From: Pseudodesulfovibrio sp. S3
Lineage (GTDB): Bacteria > Desulfobacterota > Desulfovibrionia > Desulfovibrionales > Desulfovibrionaceae
Direction: 5' to 3'
Length of the DNA: 64,000 nt
Assembly (NCBI RefSeq): GCF_004025585.1
Contig: NZ_QTZO01000001.1
Coordinates: forward strand, 248,001-312,000
Below the pieces are notes generated by a model. It had not been told where the DNA came from and did not search any database. It saw only the letters and a list, made by a program, of their open reading frames with translations. Of this stretch, positions 18,413 to 27,375 are shown in pieces; the stretch's first letter is position 1; each line of letters begins with the position of its first letter. Both the position numbers and the translations under genes were made by a program.

Positions 18413-20734
18413 ATGAAGATGAAAAGCGTCAATACTGCCATCACCCTGTTAATATCATTGATCCTGGCCGTGACCATCGCAGCTGGCGTCGCGTGGGTCA
18501 GCAACAACACTCGCAATACAGTGTTCGAGGAAGCCCAGATTTCCATGGAAAACATGGTGGAACAATCCATGGCCGCCTTGGAAAGCTATATCACTCAAAC
18601 CGGCGGCATGACCCGCATGCTTGCCTCCCAGCAGGCCATTGTCGATGCGCTCGACGGGCGGGACGCCCTGCCTGCGGATTGGTTGTTCAAGGATTTGCTC
18701 GCGACCTCCGACGACTACTGGGCTGCCTTTGCCTTTGACAAGAATGGCAAGGTGGTCGCGGGGTACAATGCCAAAGGTGCGAACATGGCCGGGGCCGACC
18801 GCAGCGACCGAGCCTATGTCAAGGCCGTCCTGTCCGGCAAGGCAGACAATTTTCTCTCGGATGATATCCTCATATCAAAGAGTGGTGGCGGTATTCTCAT
18901 ATTCGCTGCGGCCAGCGTGGTTCGTGATCACACCGGTGAAATCATCGGCGGTGTCGGCCTCTTCCCGAAATGGGAGGCTTTTACGTCCAGATTCATCGAT
19001 CCGTTCCGTGTGGCCGGGGCTGGTTACGGATTCATGCTCGATCGCAAGGGGAGGGTCATTGCCCATGCAGTCAACAAGGATCTTTACCTCAAGGATTTGA
19101 GTGCCCACGATTTTGTCCAGACGGTCCTGAATGAAAAGAAAGGGAATACCCTGTATGAATGGGAAGGGCGCGAGAAGTATATGGTTTTCGACTCCCTGCC
19201 CAGTACGGGGTGGATCATGGTCATGAGCGCCTATGAGGAAGACATGGCTGCCGCTGCAACTTTACAGAGAAATGAACTGGCAATCGGCGGGGCCCTGGTG
19301 TGTCTTCTGCTCATCGGGGTCATGATTTTCATCATCCGCAGAACCGTGACAACGCCGGTCAGAAATATCTTGAACTTTGCCTCGGAAGTGGCCGAGGGGA
19401 ACCTCAATGCCGGTCTTGAGGGAAAATACCAGTTTGAATTCCAGGGCCTGGCTGAACAGATCAAGGTCATGGTCAGCGAGTTGAAAGCCAAGCTCGGTTT
19501 TTCGGACGGTGTTCTCAAGGGGGTAACCCTGCCTTGCGGGTTGACCGGTCCGGATTCCAACATGCTCTGGGTTAATCAGTATATGCTTGATTTGACGGGG
19601 CAAACAAAGACGATGCAAGAGTGTGTGGGCATGTCCGCCGGAGAGTTCTTCTATCGTGATCCCAACAGGGAAACCTTCACGCACAGGGCTATCAGCGAAA
19701 AGCAGTCCCTGAGCGACGAGATTACCTATGTGACCCCCAGTGGAGCTGAACTTGTCATTAGCCGGACGGTCACGCCATTTTACGACATGGACGGCAAGCT
19801 GCTCGGCTCCCTGTCCATCTGGTTCGATATGACCGAGATTCGGTCCCAGCAGCAAAAGATCGAGGAGCAGAACAGGCGTATCTCCCAGACTGCCAGCATG
19901 GCGGAGGATATTTCTCAGAGCCTTTCTTCTGCCGCAGAGGAATTGTCCGCGCAGATTGAACAGGCATCCCATGGGGCGGAACAGCAGCGTGACCGCGCCA
20001 CTGAGACCGCCGCAGCCATGGAGGAGATGAACGCCACGGTGCTGGAGGTTGCACGCAACGCCAGCCAGGCTGCCGAGGATGCGGACACGGCCAGGCAGAA
20101 TGCTCAGATTGGCGAGGATATTGTCGGGCAGGTGGTTGAGGCCGTCAGTGATGTTCAGGTCCAGGCCGACAACCTCAAGACCTCCATGGAAGACCTTGGG
20201 CATCGGGCTGCCGACATCGGCAAGGTTCTCGAGGTCATCACCGACATCGCAGATCAGACCAACCTGCTGGCTCTGAATGCCGCCATTGAAGCGGCCCGCG
20301 CCGGTGAAGCCGGACGCGGGTTTGCCGTGGTCGCAGACGAAGTCCGAAAGCTGGCTGAAAAGACCATGGCCGCAACCAGTGAAGTGGGCGAAGCCATCGG
20401 CAGGATTCAGTCCATGACCAAGGATAATATCCGGGCCACTGAAGTCGCTGTCACTTCCGTTTCCCGCAGTACCGGTCTTGCCCAGGATTCCGGCAATGCG
20501 CTTCGGGAAATTGTTGGAAACGTGGAGAATGCCTTTGATCAGGTGCGGGCCATTGCCGCTGCTTCCGAGCAGCAGTCGGCCACCAGTGAAGAGATCAATC
20601 GTGCCACGGACGAAGTGAACGCCATCTCACAGGAGACTTCGCAGGTCATGGTTGAGGCCACGCAGGCCATCAGGGAAATTGCTGAAATGGCCAGTCGTCT
20701 CAATTCTGTCATAGAGGAAATGGTGGCAGAATAA
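18413..20734 (+). CDS. Methyl-accepting chemotaxis protein with Cache, HAMP and PAS domains
   Basis: About 773 residues. A first membrane helix (residues about 8-29) is followed by a periplasmic double-Cache-like domain (about 35-280, with a [14 protein letters not shown] motif), a second helix ([18 protein letters not shown]), a HAMP linker, a PAS domain (about 365-485), and the signalling coiled coil with hairpin tip [20 protein letters not shown]. It senses an unknown small molecule and controls CheA. No CheR-binding pentapeptide is seen at the end. TTG 18404 has a better-spaced GAGGAG and is a real alternative to ATG 18413. Confidence 0.95.
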   Translation: MKMKSVNTAITLLISLILAVTIAAGVAWVSNNTRNTVFEEAQISMENMVEQSMAALESYITQTGGMTRMLASQQAIVDALDGRDALPADWLFKDLLATSDDYWAAFAFDKNGKVVAGYNAKGANMAGADRSDRAYVKAVLSGKADNFLSDDILISKSGGGILIFAAASVVRDHTGEIIGGVGLFPKWEAFTSRFIDPFRVAGAGYGFMLDRKGRVIAHAVNKDLYLKDLSAHDFVQTVLNEKKGNTLYEWEGREKYMVFDSLPSTGWIMVMSAYEEDMAAAATLQRNELAIGGALVCLLLIGVMIFIIRRTVTTPVRNILNFASEVAEGNLNAGLEGKYQFEFQGLAEQIKVMVSELKAKLGFSDGVLKGVTLPCGLTGPDSNMLWVNQYMLDLTGQTKTMQECVGMSAGEFFYRDPNRETFTHRAISEKQSLSDEITYVTPSGAELVISRTVTPFYDMDGKLLGSLSIWFDMTEIRSQQQKIEEQNRRISQTASMAEDISQSLSSAAEELSAQIEQASHGAEQQRDRATETAAAMEEMNATVLEVARNASQAAEDADTARQNAQIGEDIVGQVVEAVSDVQVQADNLKTSMEDLGHRAADIGKVLEVITDIADQTNLLALNAAIEAARAGEAGRGFAVVADEVRKLAEKTMAATSEVGEAIGRIQSMTKDNIRATEVAVTSVSRSTGLAQDSGNALREIVGNVENAFDQVRAIAAASEQQSATSEEINRATDEVNAISQETSQVMVEATQAIREIAEMASRLNSVIEEMVAE

Positions 20735-20790
20735 TCACGCCGAAAAGGATTGTGGAGAACATTGGACTCGACAATTAAATAAAGATAAGC

Positions 20791-20828
20791 TAATCCCGCG
20801 CTTCCCTCTTCACGGAAGTGCGGGATTA
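20791..20828. terminator. Hairpin between the chemoreceptor gene and der
   Basis: Fifteen-base arms (20791-20805 and 20814-20828) starting TAATCCCGCGCTTCC pair with one wobble around an 8-base loop. Only a short T-rich stretch follows, so termination efficiency is uncertain. It lies about 57 bases after the chemoreceptor stop and 37 bases before der. Confidence 0.7.
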
Positions 20829-20865
20829 TCATTATCCCGTGTCACTTACATTATCGGAGCCAAAC

Positions 20866-22452
20866 ATGCTGCCTGTCGTTGCCCTTGTGGGACGCCCCAA
20901 TGTGGGTAAGTCCACTCTATTCAACCGATTGTTAAGAAAGTCGCGGTCCATCACTCACGACCTTCCGGGGGTGACGCGCGATCGTATCTACGGCGAGTGC
21001 GTCATGGGCGACGTTCGGTTTGACCTCGTCGATACCGGCGGCATGGTCCTGGAATCCGAAGCCACGCCCGAACTTTCCAAGGATTTTGAAGACGAGATAT
21101 TCGACCAGGCCCAAGAGGCCATAGAAGAGGCCAACATTATCCTCTTCGTTGTGGACGGCAAAGAGGGGTTGACCCCGCTGGACGAACAGGCTGCCGAGTA
21201 CGTGCGCCGGTCCGGCAAGACCGTCTTCATGCTGGTGAACAAGGTGGACGGCAGCGAGTTCGCGCCCCAGATGACGGCGGAGTTCCATTCCCTGGGCATA
21301 GAGTTCCTGCCTGTGTCAGCGTCCCACGGTTACAACCTGAATGACGTGCGCGCTCAGGTGCGCAGATTGGTTATTGATCTGGACTTCCCTGAGGAAGAAG
21401 ACGACGGCATTGAAAAGGGGCTGCGGATAACCATGCTGGGACGGCCCAATGCGGGCAAGTCCTCCATTATCAACGCGCTTATCGGCAAGGATCGGCTCAT
21501 TGTGTCCGATGTGGCCGGGACCACCCGTGATTCCATTGACGTCACTTTCGAGAAGCAGGGCAAGCGGTATACCTTCGTGGACACGGCAGGCGTGCGCAAG
21601 CGGGCCAATATTCAGGAGCATCTTGAGAAAATCAGCGTTATCCGTGCGCTCAGGAATTCCAAGCGTTCCGATGTGACCGTCCTGATTATCGACATCACCC
21701 TGGGCGTGGGCCGACAGGACAAGCGGCTTATCGAATTTCTGGCCAAGGAGAAGACCCCGTTCATCGTGGTGGTGAACAAGGCGGATCTTGTCCCCCGCAA
21801 CGAGACCAACCAGGCCTTGGAAGCATTCAGGGAAGAACTGAGAATCATCCCGCATGTGCCCATCGTCATGACCAGCGCGCACAAGGGCGTGGGCATCGGC
21901 AAGCTTTTGCCCATGGCCGAAACCCTGCGCCGCGAGTGCGAGATCAGGGTTGGTACCGGCGAGTTGAACCGTGCCCTGGCCAAGGTGGTCGAGAAGGTTC
22001 AGCCCCCGGTGGTCAAGCGCAGACGGCCCAAATTTTATTACGTCACCCAGGCGGACGAACCCATTCCGACGTTCGTGTTTTTCTGCAACGACCACACCAT
22101 TGTCAAGGACTCCTACGTCCGCTATCTGGAGAATCAGTTTCGCAAACTGCTCGGCATCAAGTCCGCGCCCGTGAATATCGTCTTTCGTTCCAGCCACGAC
22201 AAGAAAGAGTGGGAAAAGAACCGGGGCATCTCGGCTATGGGCAAGCGCGGTCCCGGTCGTGAACGCATCGGCGGCGCCAAGACTCGTCGTCATGAGGACA
22301 AGTACAAGGCCCTCAAGAGCCGTCGGCATCGAGAGGAGAAGGACGAAAAGGACGCGAAAGCCGGTAAAGGCAAGAGCAAGGGCGTAAGGAGCGACAAGGG
22401 CACCAGGAGTGACAGGGGTGGCAAGGGCGGCTCCGGGAAAAAAGGCAAATAA
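20866..22452 (+). CDS. der: Ribosome-assembly GTPase Der
   Basis: A 528-residue tandem GTPase. G domain 1 has GRPNVGKST and DTGG; G domain 2 (from about residue 187) has GRPNAGKSS, DTAG and NKAD. A KH-like C-terminal domain follows. Der assists maturation of the 50S subunit. The last 60 or so residues are a Lys/Arg/Gly-rich tail (for example GVRSDKGTRSDRGG), an extension typical of some proteobacterial Der proteins and probably RNA-binding. ATG 20866 has GGAG 6 bases upstream; the longer GTG frame begins inside the upstream hairpin. Confidence 0.96.
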   Translation: MLPVVALVGRPNVGKSTLFNRLLRKSRSITHDLPGVTRDRIYGECVMGDVRFDLVDTGGMVLESEATPELSKDFEDEIFDQAQEAIEEANIILFVVDGKEGLTPLDEQAAEYVRRSGKTVFMLVNKVDGSEFAPQMTAEFHSLGIEFLPVSASHGYNLNDVRAQVRRLVIDLDFPEEEDDGIEKGLRITMLGRPNAGKSSIINALIGKDRLIVSDVAGTTRDSIDVTFEKQGKRYTFVDTAGVRKRANIQEHLEKISVIRALRNSKRSDVTVLIIDITLGVGRQDKRLIEFLAKEKTPFIVVVNKADLVPRNETNQALEAFREELRIIPHVPIVMTSAHKGVGIGKLLPMAETLRRECEIRVGTGELNRALAKVVEKVQPPVVKRRRPKFYYVTQADEPIPTFVFFCNDHTIVKDSYVRYLENQFRKLLGIKSAPVNIVFRSSHDKKEWEKNRGISAMGKRGPGRERIGGAKTRRHEDKYKALKSRRHREEKDEKDAKAGKGKSKGVRSDKGTRSDRGGKGGSGKKGK

Positions 22453-22464
22453 GGGCTATCTTTA

Positions 22465-22494
22465 TTGACAATCGGTGTCCTAAAAGTGTAGACG
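22465..22494 (+). promoter_or_regulatory. Candidate promoter of tRNA-Ser(GCU)
   Basis: TTGACA at 22465-22470 is a perfect -35. TAGACG at 22489-22494 is a weak -10, preceded by TG, with an 18-base spacer. The distance to the tRNA (44 bases) is close to that seen at the second serine tRNA in this window. Confidence 0.42.
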
Positions 22495-22538
22495 GTTTTT
22501 CCTCGATGCGAAGAGTATCCCTTTTCGTGACGAGCCCA

Positions 22539-22632
22539 GGAGAAGTGGCCGAGTTGGCTGAAGGCGCACGCCTGCTAAGCGTGTTATGGGCGTAAACCCC
22601 ATACGAGAGTTCAAATCTCTCCTTCTCCGCCA
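22539..22632 (+). tRNA. tRNA-Ser (anticodon GCU)
   Basis: Acceptor arms GGAGAAG (22539-22545) and CTTCTCC (22622-22628) pair fully, with discriminator G and an encoded CCA at 22630-22632. The anticodon stem CACGC/GCGTG encloses loop CTGCTAA with anticodon GCT at 22574-22576. A long variable arm and the T-arm AGAGTTCAAATCTCT are present, as expected for a class II serine tRNA reading AGC/AGU. Confidence 0.96.
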
Positions 22633-22639
22633 GATTTCA

Positions 22640-22670
22640 AGGGCTTACGATGTACATCGTAAGCCTTTTC
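22640..22670 (+). terminator. Terminator after tRNA-Ser(GCU)
   Basis: A palindrome GGCTTACGATG/CATCGTAAGCC with a minimal loop, followed by TTTTCTG, 8 bases after the encoded CCA. Confidence 0.88.
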
Positions 22671-22948
22671 TGTTGCTATCTTGATTAGTGTACATCCCTG
22701 TTTCGCATCCTTGCGTTCATTTTTGTCATCATGCCCAACTGAAATTGACTCTAGTACATCGTCAAGGTTGTCATTGAGTGGTCTGTCTAATTAGCGGCCA
22801 TGAGTGTTTTGTCGGTTCAACTTCTTGAAAAAATGGACATCCCAATAATAGGTGGATTACCGGCCTGTTATGTGATTTGATGAGCGCGTCTGTGAATGGA
22901 ATTACACTTTTTTAGTAAAGTACAACAAAAATAAATAGTTGAGAGATC
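22671..22948. other. Non-coding stretch between tRNA-Ser(GCU) and the PhnA-like gene
   Basis: AT-rich sequence with no plausible gene on either strand. The last 60 bases probably hold the promoter of the downstream gene, but I see no clear -35/-10 pair. No copy of the tRNA 3' end is visible here. Confidence 0.6.
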
Positions 22949-23284
22949 ATGGAAAATTTACCAAATTGTCCGAAGTGCAATTGTGAGTATGTGTATTTTG
23001 ATGGCAGTATCCTTGTTTGCCCGGATTGCAGTTTTGAGTTTCAAGCTGAAGACGCTGCAGGAAGAGTGTATAAAGACGCCAACGGCAATGTCCTGGTTGA
23101 TGGGGACACGGTCATAGTCATTCAGAATTTACAGGTCAAAGGGGCTTCCTCTGATATCAAGAAGGGGACAAAGGTCAAGAACATCAGGTTGGTAGAACCA
23201 GAGGACGGCGTTCATGACATTTCCTGCAAAATCCCCGGATTCGGTTCAATGATGCTCAAGACATCGGTAGTCAAGAAAGGTTGA
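22949..23284 (+). CDS. phnA: PhnA-like zinc-ribbon protein (YjdM family)
   Basis: A 111-residue protein. The N-terminal zinc ribbon has CPKC and CPDC pairs, then the family core DANGNVLVDGDTVIVIQNLQVKGASS and KGTKVKNIRLV. Despite its name, this family is not a proven part of the C-P lyase pathway and its role in E. coli is unclear. It is flanked by a tRNA terminator and its own terminator, so it is monocistronic. A phosphonate locus begins 130 bases away on the opposite strand, which may be meaningful or chance. Confidence 0.9.
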   Translation: MENLPNCPKCNCEYVYFDGSILVCPDCSFEFQAEDAAGRVYKDANGNVLVDGDTVIVIQNLQVKGASSDIKKGTKVKNIRLVEPEDGVHDISCKIPGFGSMMLKTSVVKKG

Positions 23285-23310
23285 GAATCCTGGCGGTTCC
23301 GTCATTGATG

Positions 23311-23346
23311 AAAAGGCCCCTGCAGTGAAGTGCAAGGGCCTTTTCT
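23311..23346. terminator. Terminator between phnA and phnM (convergent)
   Basis: AAGGCCC-x-TGCA pairs with TGCA-x-GGGCCTT around a 6-base loop, with one mismatch, followed by TTTTCTTTG on the plus strand and preceded by AAAA, which gives a T-run for minus-strand transcripts. It can serve both convergent genes. Confidence 0.85.
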
Positions 23347-23417
23347 TTGTCGGATTGATCGAAGGTACATCGGCTTGGCAGTGCGCAGAAAGACTGGATT
23401 CTGTGCATGCGTCCCTG

Positions 23418-24566
23418 TTAGCCTGCTAGGCCGTTGGAGCTGAAGACGGGGGCGCCTTGTCTGAGGGTCAGGACCGTGAAGGGCAGGTCCGGGTCGCTGT
23501 GGTCCACGATGATCAGGTCGGCCCGTTTGCCCGGTTCTATGGCGGCCCGATCTTGCAGGCCGACGGCCTTGGCCGGTCCGGCGGAGACCAGGTTCCATGC
23601 TTCAGGGAAAGTGCAGACGTTTTCTGCCGCCAGGGTGAAGGCAGCCTGAAGCAGTGAAGGGTAATAGTAATCCGAGGTCAGGGCGTCGCACAGGCCCATT
23701 TGAATGGCGTCGCGGGCCATGAGCCTGTTTATGTGGCTTTTGCCCCGCAGGGCATTGGGTGCGCCCAGGATGACGGCGTTGCCCATGTCTCGTGCTGCGC
23801 GGGCAGTGTTCTCGTCGAGTGGGAATTCGGAGATGGCGCAGCCCATCGAGTTGTACCAGGCCCGTGTTTCCTGGTCGGGGTCGTCGTGGGATGCCATGGG
23901 GATGCCCTGTTCGCGGGCGGTGCCCGCCAACCTGGAGATGGCCTTCGGCACAGCCCCGGCACGCCCCTTTATCTCGGTGATCAGTTCAATGAATTCTTCA
24001 CGGTTCAAGCCGGTCCGATCGAGATAGCCCGACATCTTGGAGTACCGGTCCAGGTTGGTGAACATGGCATCGATGTGGTCGTTGAAGGCGAGCATGTCCA
24101 CCAGCCCCTGGCGCATCCATGTATGAACCTCCTCCATTGCCGGGAGGTTGTAGGTTTCGAACCGCAGGTGCAGGCGGGTGTCGCATCCCAACCTGTCCCG
24201 GAGTGAGGCGAAGTCTTTCATGAACGCCTGAGCGGCGTCACGGCTTCGCAGTCCGGGTTCCCATGAGCAGGTCAGGCCATGGAAGGCCGTGGTGATCCCG
24301 TTCGCCGTCATGGTCCTGTCTGTGTCGAGCAGGCCCAGCGAGCGCTTGAAGGAGACCCCGGCTCGCGGCATGATGTGGCGCTCGAACCCGTCCCCATGCA
24401 GGTCGACGATGCCCGGCAAGACCAGCTTGCCCTTGGCGTCGATGGTCTTGCCGCCCGTGCCTGTCGTGCCGATCTCCTGAATGAGCCCCTCGGCCAGTCT
24501 CAGATCCACACCCCGTATCTCGCCGCTTGGCAGCAGCACATGCCCATTTCGAATATTCATAGTCAT
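23418..24566 (-). CDS. phnM: Alpha-D-ribose 1-methylphosphonate 5-triphosphate diphosphatase PhnM
   Basis: A 382-residue amidohydrolase-superfamily protein. The PhnM metal site is clear in LPGIVDLHGDGFERH; ASHDD and the late LTSDYYYPSLLQA are also typical. In the C-P lyase pathway it removes pyrophosphate from ribose 1-methylphosphonate 5-triphosphate. It is divergent from phnD with 302 bases between. The C-P lyase core genes phnGHIJKL are not in the window, so its substrate supply must be encoded elsewhere, or the protein acts in another phosphonate route. Confidence 0.93.
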   Translation of the reverse strand: MTMNIRNGHVLLPSGEIRGVDLRLAEGLIQEIGTTGTGGKTIDAKGKLVLPGIVDLHGDGFERHIMPRAGVSFKRSLGLLDTDRTMTANGITTAFHGLTCSWEPGLRSRDAAQAFMKDFASLRDRLGCDTRLHLRFETYNLPAMEEVHTWMRQGLVDMLAFNDHIDAMFTNLDRYSKMSGYLDRTGLNREEFIELITEIKGRAGAVPKAISRLAGTAREQGIPMASHDDPDQETRAWYNSMGCAISEFPLDENTARAARDMGNAVILGAPNALRGKSHINRLMARDAIQMGLCDALTSDYYYPSLLQAAFTLAAENVCTFPEAWNLVSAGPAKAVGLQDRAAIEPGKRADLIIVDHSDPDLPFTVLTLRQGAPVFSSNGLAG

Positions 24567-24868
24567 TTGATTCTCTCTTGTGTCGGGAAGGAGTTCATGA
24601 AGAATGCATGGTTGTCCTGTGACAAGGCCGTGTCGTTTCAGGAAGTGTGTATGAATCCGATTTCATTATCAAAAACATTACCTTTGTGCGGCATGTTCGT
24701 TTACGCGAGCCTAAAAAGTAAAGCAGTAGACATGTGCAGGAGTTGTCTAGGGCAAGTTCGTCTTATGTTCGTTCAAACGTCATTCGCGCGTAACCGAAAT
24801 TCAATACTCTGCGGTCGGAATGAGTGACGGCTTTCTGTTAACAAAACCGGTAATACTGGAGAGATGAA
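24567..24868. promoter_or_regulatory. Divergent control region between phnM and phnD
   Basis: A 302-base non-coding stretch that must hold both promoters. The most notable element is TAGACA (24727-24732) and TGTCTA (24744-24749), an inverted repeat with an 11-base centre, a candidate site for the GntR-type regulator PhnF encoded at the end of the locus. No convincing -35/-10 pair stands out. Confidence 0.4.
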
Positions 24869-25750
24869 ATGAAACGCACGTTTGCAATGGTGATTATGGT
24901 GATGCTCATGACGATGGTCATGGGCACGGGGGCCATGGCCGCCCAGAAGGTCCGTTTGGCTGTAACCGACCTGGAAGGCATGGAAGAACTTCAGCGCGAG
25001 TTCGGTATCTTCCGGGACAAGCTGGGCAGCCTGACGGGGTATGAATTCGAGTTTTCGCCGGTCAACAACCGCACGGCGGCCGTCGAGGCCCTCAAGTCCA
25101 AGCGCGTGGATTTCGTGCTCACCGGACCAGCCGAGTACGTGGTGTTCAAGAAGCGGGTGCAGGCCACCCCTGTGGTCGGTTTTTCCAGGCCCGACTATTT
25201 CGGTTCCATCATTGTTCTCTCTGCGGGCGGCATCAATTCGGTGAAGGATCTCATTGGTGAAAAAGTGGCCATGGGCGATGTCGGCTCCACTTCGAAGCAC
25301 CTTGCTCCCATGCAGATATTGCAGGACAACGGTTTGAATCCGCTCAAGGACATCAAGACCGTGCATGTGGACTACAAGGTCGGTTTCGAGTCCCTCAAGC
25401 GCGGTGACGTCAAGGCTCTGGGAACGACCAACGACAAGTTCATGAAGATGCGCGCCAAGGACAAGCAGTTGTCTCCCGGCGCCTTCAAGGTCATCGCCCG
25501 CGGCCCTGATCTTCCCAATGACGTGCTGCTTGTGGGCCCTCACGTGGACAAGGACGTAATCGAAAAGGTGCGTGCCGCATTCCGTGACCATGGCGATGAA
25601 ATGATCGCTGCCATCCTGACGGGTGAAGACAACCAGAAGTACAAGGGCATGGTCTTTTTGCCCGAGGTCAAGGACTCGGACTACAACTATGTCCGCGCCA
25701 TGTATGCCACCATCGGGTATCCGCAGTATTCGGAATTCGTGGGCGACTGA
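24869..25750 (+). CDS. phnD: Phosphonate ABC transporter substrate-binding protein PhnD
   Basis: A 293-residue periplasmic protein. The signal peptide has a Met-rich hydrophobic core and ends GAMAAQ. The mature part has the PhnD/SsuA-like pattern: DFVLTGPAEYVVFKKR, then VAMGDVGSTSKHLAPMQILQ with the Ser-Thr-Ser phosphonate-binding loop typical of the family. It delivers phosphonate or a phosphite/phosphate-like ligand to PhnE. GGAGAG lies 4 bases before ATG 24869. The stop overlaps phnC by one base. Confidence 0.94.
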   Translation: MKRTFAMVIMVMLMTMVMGTGAMAAQKVRLAVTDLEGMEELQREFGIFRDKLGSLTGYEFEFSPVNNRTAAVEALKSKRVDFVLTGPAEYVVFKKRVQATPVVGFSRPDYFGSIIVLSAGGINSVKDLIGEKVAMGDVGSTSKHLAPMQILQDNGLNPLKDIKTVHVDYKVGFESLKRGDVKALGTTNDKFMKMRAKDKQLSPGAFKVIARGPDLPNDVLLVGPHVDKDVIEKVRAAFRDHGDEMIAAILTGEDNQKYKGMVFLPEVKDSDYNYVRAMYATIGYPQYSEFVGD

Positions 25751-26544
25751 TGTTCAAATTCAATATGCCCGCCGGGGAACATGCCTCGGCGGGCCGCTCC
25801 ATCGAGTCTTGCGAGATTGATGTACGCGGCCTTTCCAAGTCGTTCGGGCGCAACGCTGTCCTGAACGGCGTGGACCTGACTGTGAAAAAAGGAGAGGCAG
25901 TGGCCCTTGTCGGGTCCAACGGGGCGGGCAAGTCCACCTTGTTGCGTTGTCTGCTCCGACTCATCGAGCCTACGGAAGGTTCGGTCCAAATGGGTGGCGC
26001 CGAAGTCATGGCCTTGAACCGCTCTCATTTGCGCAAACTGAGAAGCGAGGTCGGTTTCGTCTTCCAAAAGCACAACCTTGTCCCGCGTCTGTCGGCGTTG
26101 ACCAATGTCCTGCATGGGGCGCAAAGCAGGAAACGCGGCCCCCGGGTCTGGTGGCACATGCTGGCGACCGCAGGGGAACGCCAGGAGGCCATGCGCTGTC
26201 TTCAGCTTGTGGGGTTGTCCCATGTCGCGGAACAGCGCGTGGACCGACTCTCCGGCGGCCAGTCGCAGCGGGTGGCCATAGCACGGGCCCTCATGCAGCG
26301 GCCGAGGATCATGTTTGCGGACGAACCCGTGGCCAGCCTCGACCCCAACGCCGGGGAAGAGGTCATGAGGCTCTTTGTGGATTTGATCCGCAGCAGGGGG
26401 CTGACCTTGGTGTACACGTCCCATTCCGTGCGGCATGCCCTGGAGTATTCCGACCGGGTGGTGGGCCTGAGGGCGGGCAAGGTGGAACTGGACTCTCGGT
26501 CAAGTGATTTAAGTGCCGATGCCTTGCGGAGGATATATGGCTGA
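25750..26544 (+). CDS. phnC: Phosphonate ABC transporter ATP-binding protein PhnC
   Basis: A 264-residue ATPase. Walker A is GSNGAGKST, the signature is LSGGQSQRVAIARAL, and Walker B leads into ADEPVASLDP. The Q-loop FVFQKHNLVPRLSALTNVLHG is characteristic of PhnC. About 25 residues precede the ABC core, longer than usual. It powers uptake with PhnE and PhnD. Translation is coupled at both ends by overlaps with phnD (1 base) and phnE (8 bases). Confidence 0.95.
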   Translation: MFKFNMPAGEHASAGRSIESCEIDVRGLSKSFGRNAVLNGVDLTVKKGEAVALVGSNGAGKSTLLRCLLRLIEPTEGSVQMGGAEVMALNRSHLRKLRSEVGFVFQKHNLVPRLSALTNVLHGAQSRKRGPRVWWHMLATAGERQEAMRCLQLVGLSHVAEQRVDRLSGGQSQRVAIARALMQRPRIMFADEPVASLDPNAGEEVMRLFVDLIRSRGLTLVYTSHSVRHALEYSDRVVGLRAGKVELDSRSSDLSADALRRIYG

Positions 26545-27370
26545 GCGAGTGGGAAATGAGTTTGTCTTTGACGGTCAGGCCGCTGATCCTGTGTTGCTGC
26601 CGATCCGGTTCCCCCGGCCAAGCGCATTGGCCTTTGTCTTCTACGCCGTTGCCGTTGCCTTTTTCGTCGTATCCATGCGGAACACGGACTTTTCTCTGAC
26701 CGGATTCGTGGATGGTTTTCCTTACATCGTCGACCTTGTCAGCGAGATGTTTCCACCGTCCCTGCGGCGGATCGACGCCGTTGCCCTGTCCTTGTTGGAG
26801 ACATTGCAGATGGCGCTGGTGGGGACGGTGTTCGGCGTGCTCTTCAGCCTGGTGCTCGGCATCCTGGCAAGCAAGAGCCAGACCCCGAACAAGGTGTTGT
26901 ATTATGTGTCGCGGAACGTCATCGCGTTGTTTCGGACCGTGCCCGATCTCATATGGGCGTTGTTCTTCGTCATCATGGTGGGGCTGGGGCCGTTTGCAGG
27001 GACGCTGGCCATCATGATCGACACCATCGGATTTTGCGGCCGCTTCTTTGCCGAGGAGATGGAAGAGGTGGACAAGGGGCCGCAGGAGGCCCTGGAAGCC
27101 CTTGGGGCCAGCAGGATCGGGACGGTTTTCTGCGCCGTCATTCCGGCCGCCCTGCCTTCATTCGTGAATACCGCCCTGTTCAGCCTGGAAAAGGCCACAC
27201 GTTCGTCCGTAGTGCTCGGACTCGTCGGCGCGGGCGGCATCGGGATAGAACTCAAGGTGTCCATGGACATGTTCATGTATTCGGAGGCGTCCACCATAAT
27301 CCTGCTGATATTCGGGCTGGTGCTGGTGGTGGAGCAGTTCTCCTCCCGGCTGCGGAAGATGATTATTTAG
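26537..27370 (+). CDS. phnE: Phosphonate ABC transporter permease PhnE
   Basis: A 277-residue inner-membrane protein with about six hydrophobic segments and the permease EAA-like loop ALEALGASRIGTVFCAVIPAALP. DLIWALFFVIMVGLGPFAG is the conserved PhnE segment. ATG 26537 is preceded by GGAGGA and overlaps the end of phnC by 8 bases; a longer in-frame start lies deeper in phnC. Only one permease gene is present, consistent with a homodimer. The gene ends 5 bases from the convergent phnF. Confidence 0.94.
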   Translation: MAERVGNEFVFDGQAADPVLLPIRFPRPSALAFVFYAVAVAFFVVSMRNTDFSLTGFVDGFPYIVDLVSEMFPPSLRRIDAVALSLLETLQMALVGTVFGVLFSLVLGILASKSQTPNKVLYYVSRNVIALFRTVPDLIWALFFVIMVGLGPFAGTLAIMIDTIGFCGRFFAEEMEEVDKGPQEALEALGASRIGTVFCAVIPAALPSFVNTALFSLEKATRSSVVLGLVGAGGIGIELKVSMDMFMYSEASTIILLIFGLVLVVEQFSSRLRKMII

Positions 27371-27375
27371 TCTGC

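Noticed and set aside
24279-24827. A plus-strand frame overlapping phnM and the divergent region
   Set aside because: It runs antisense through phnM into the control region; its composition is not protein-like and no start signal is present.
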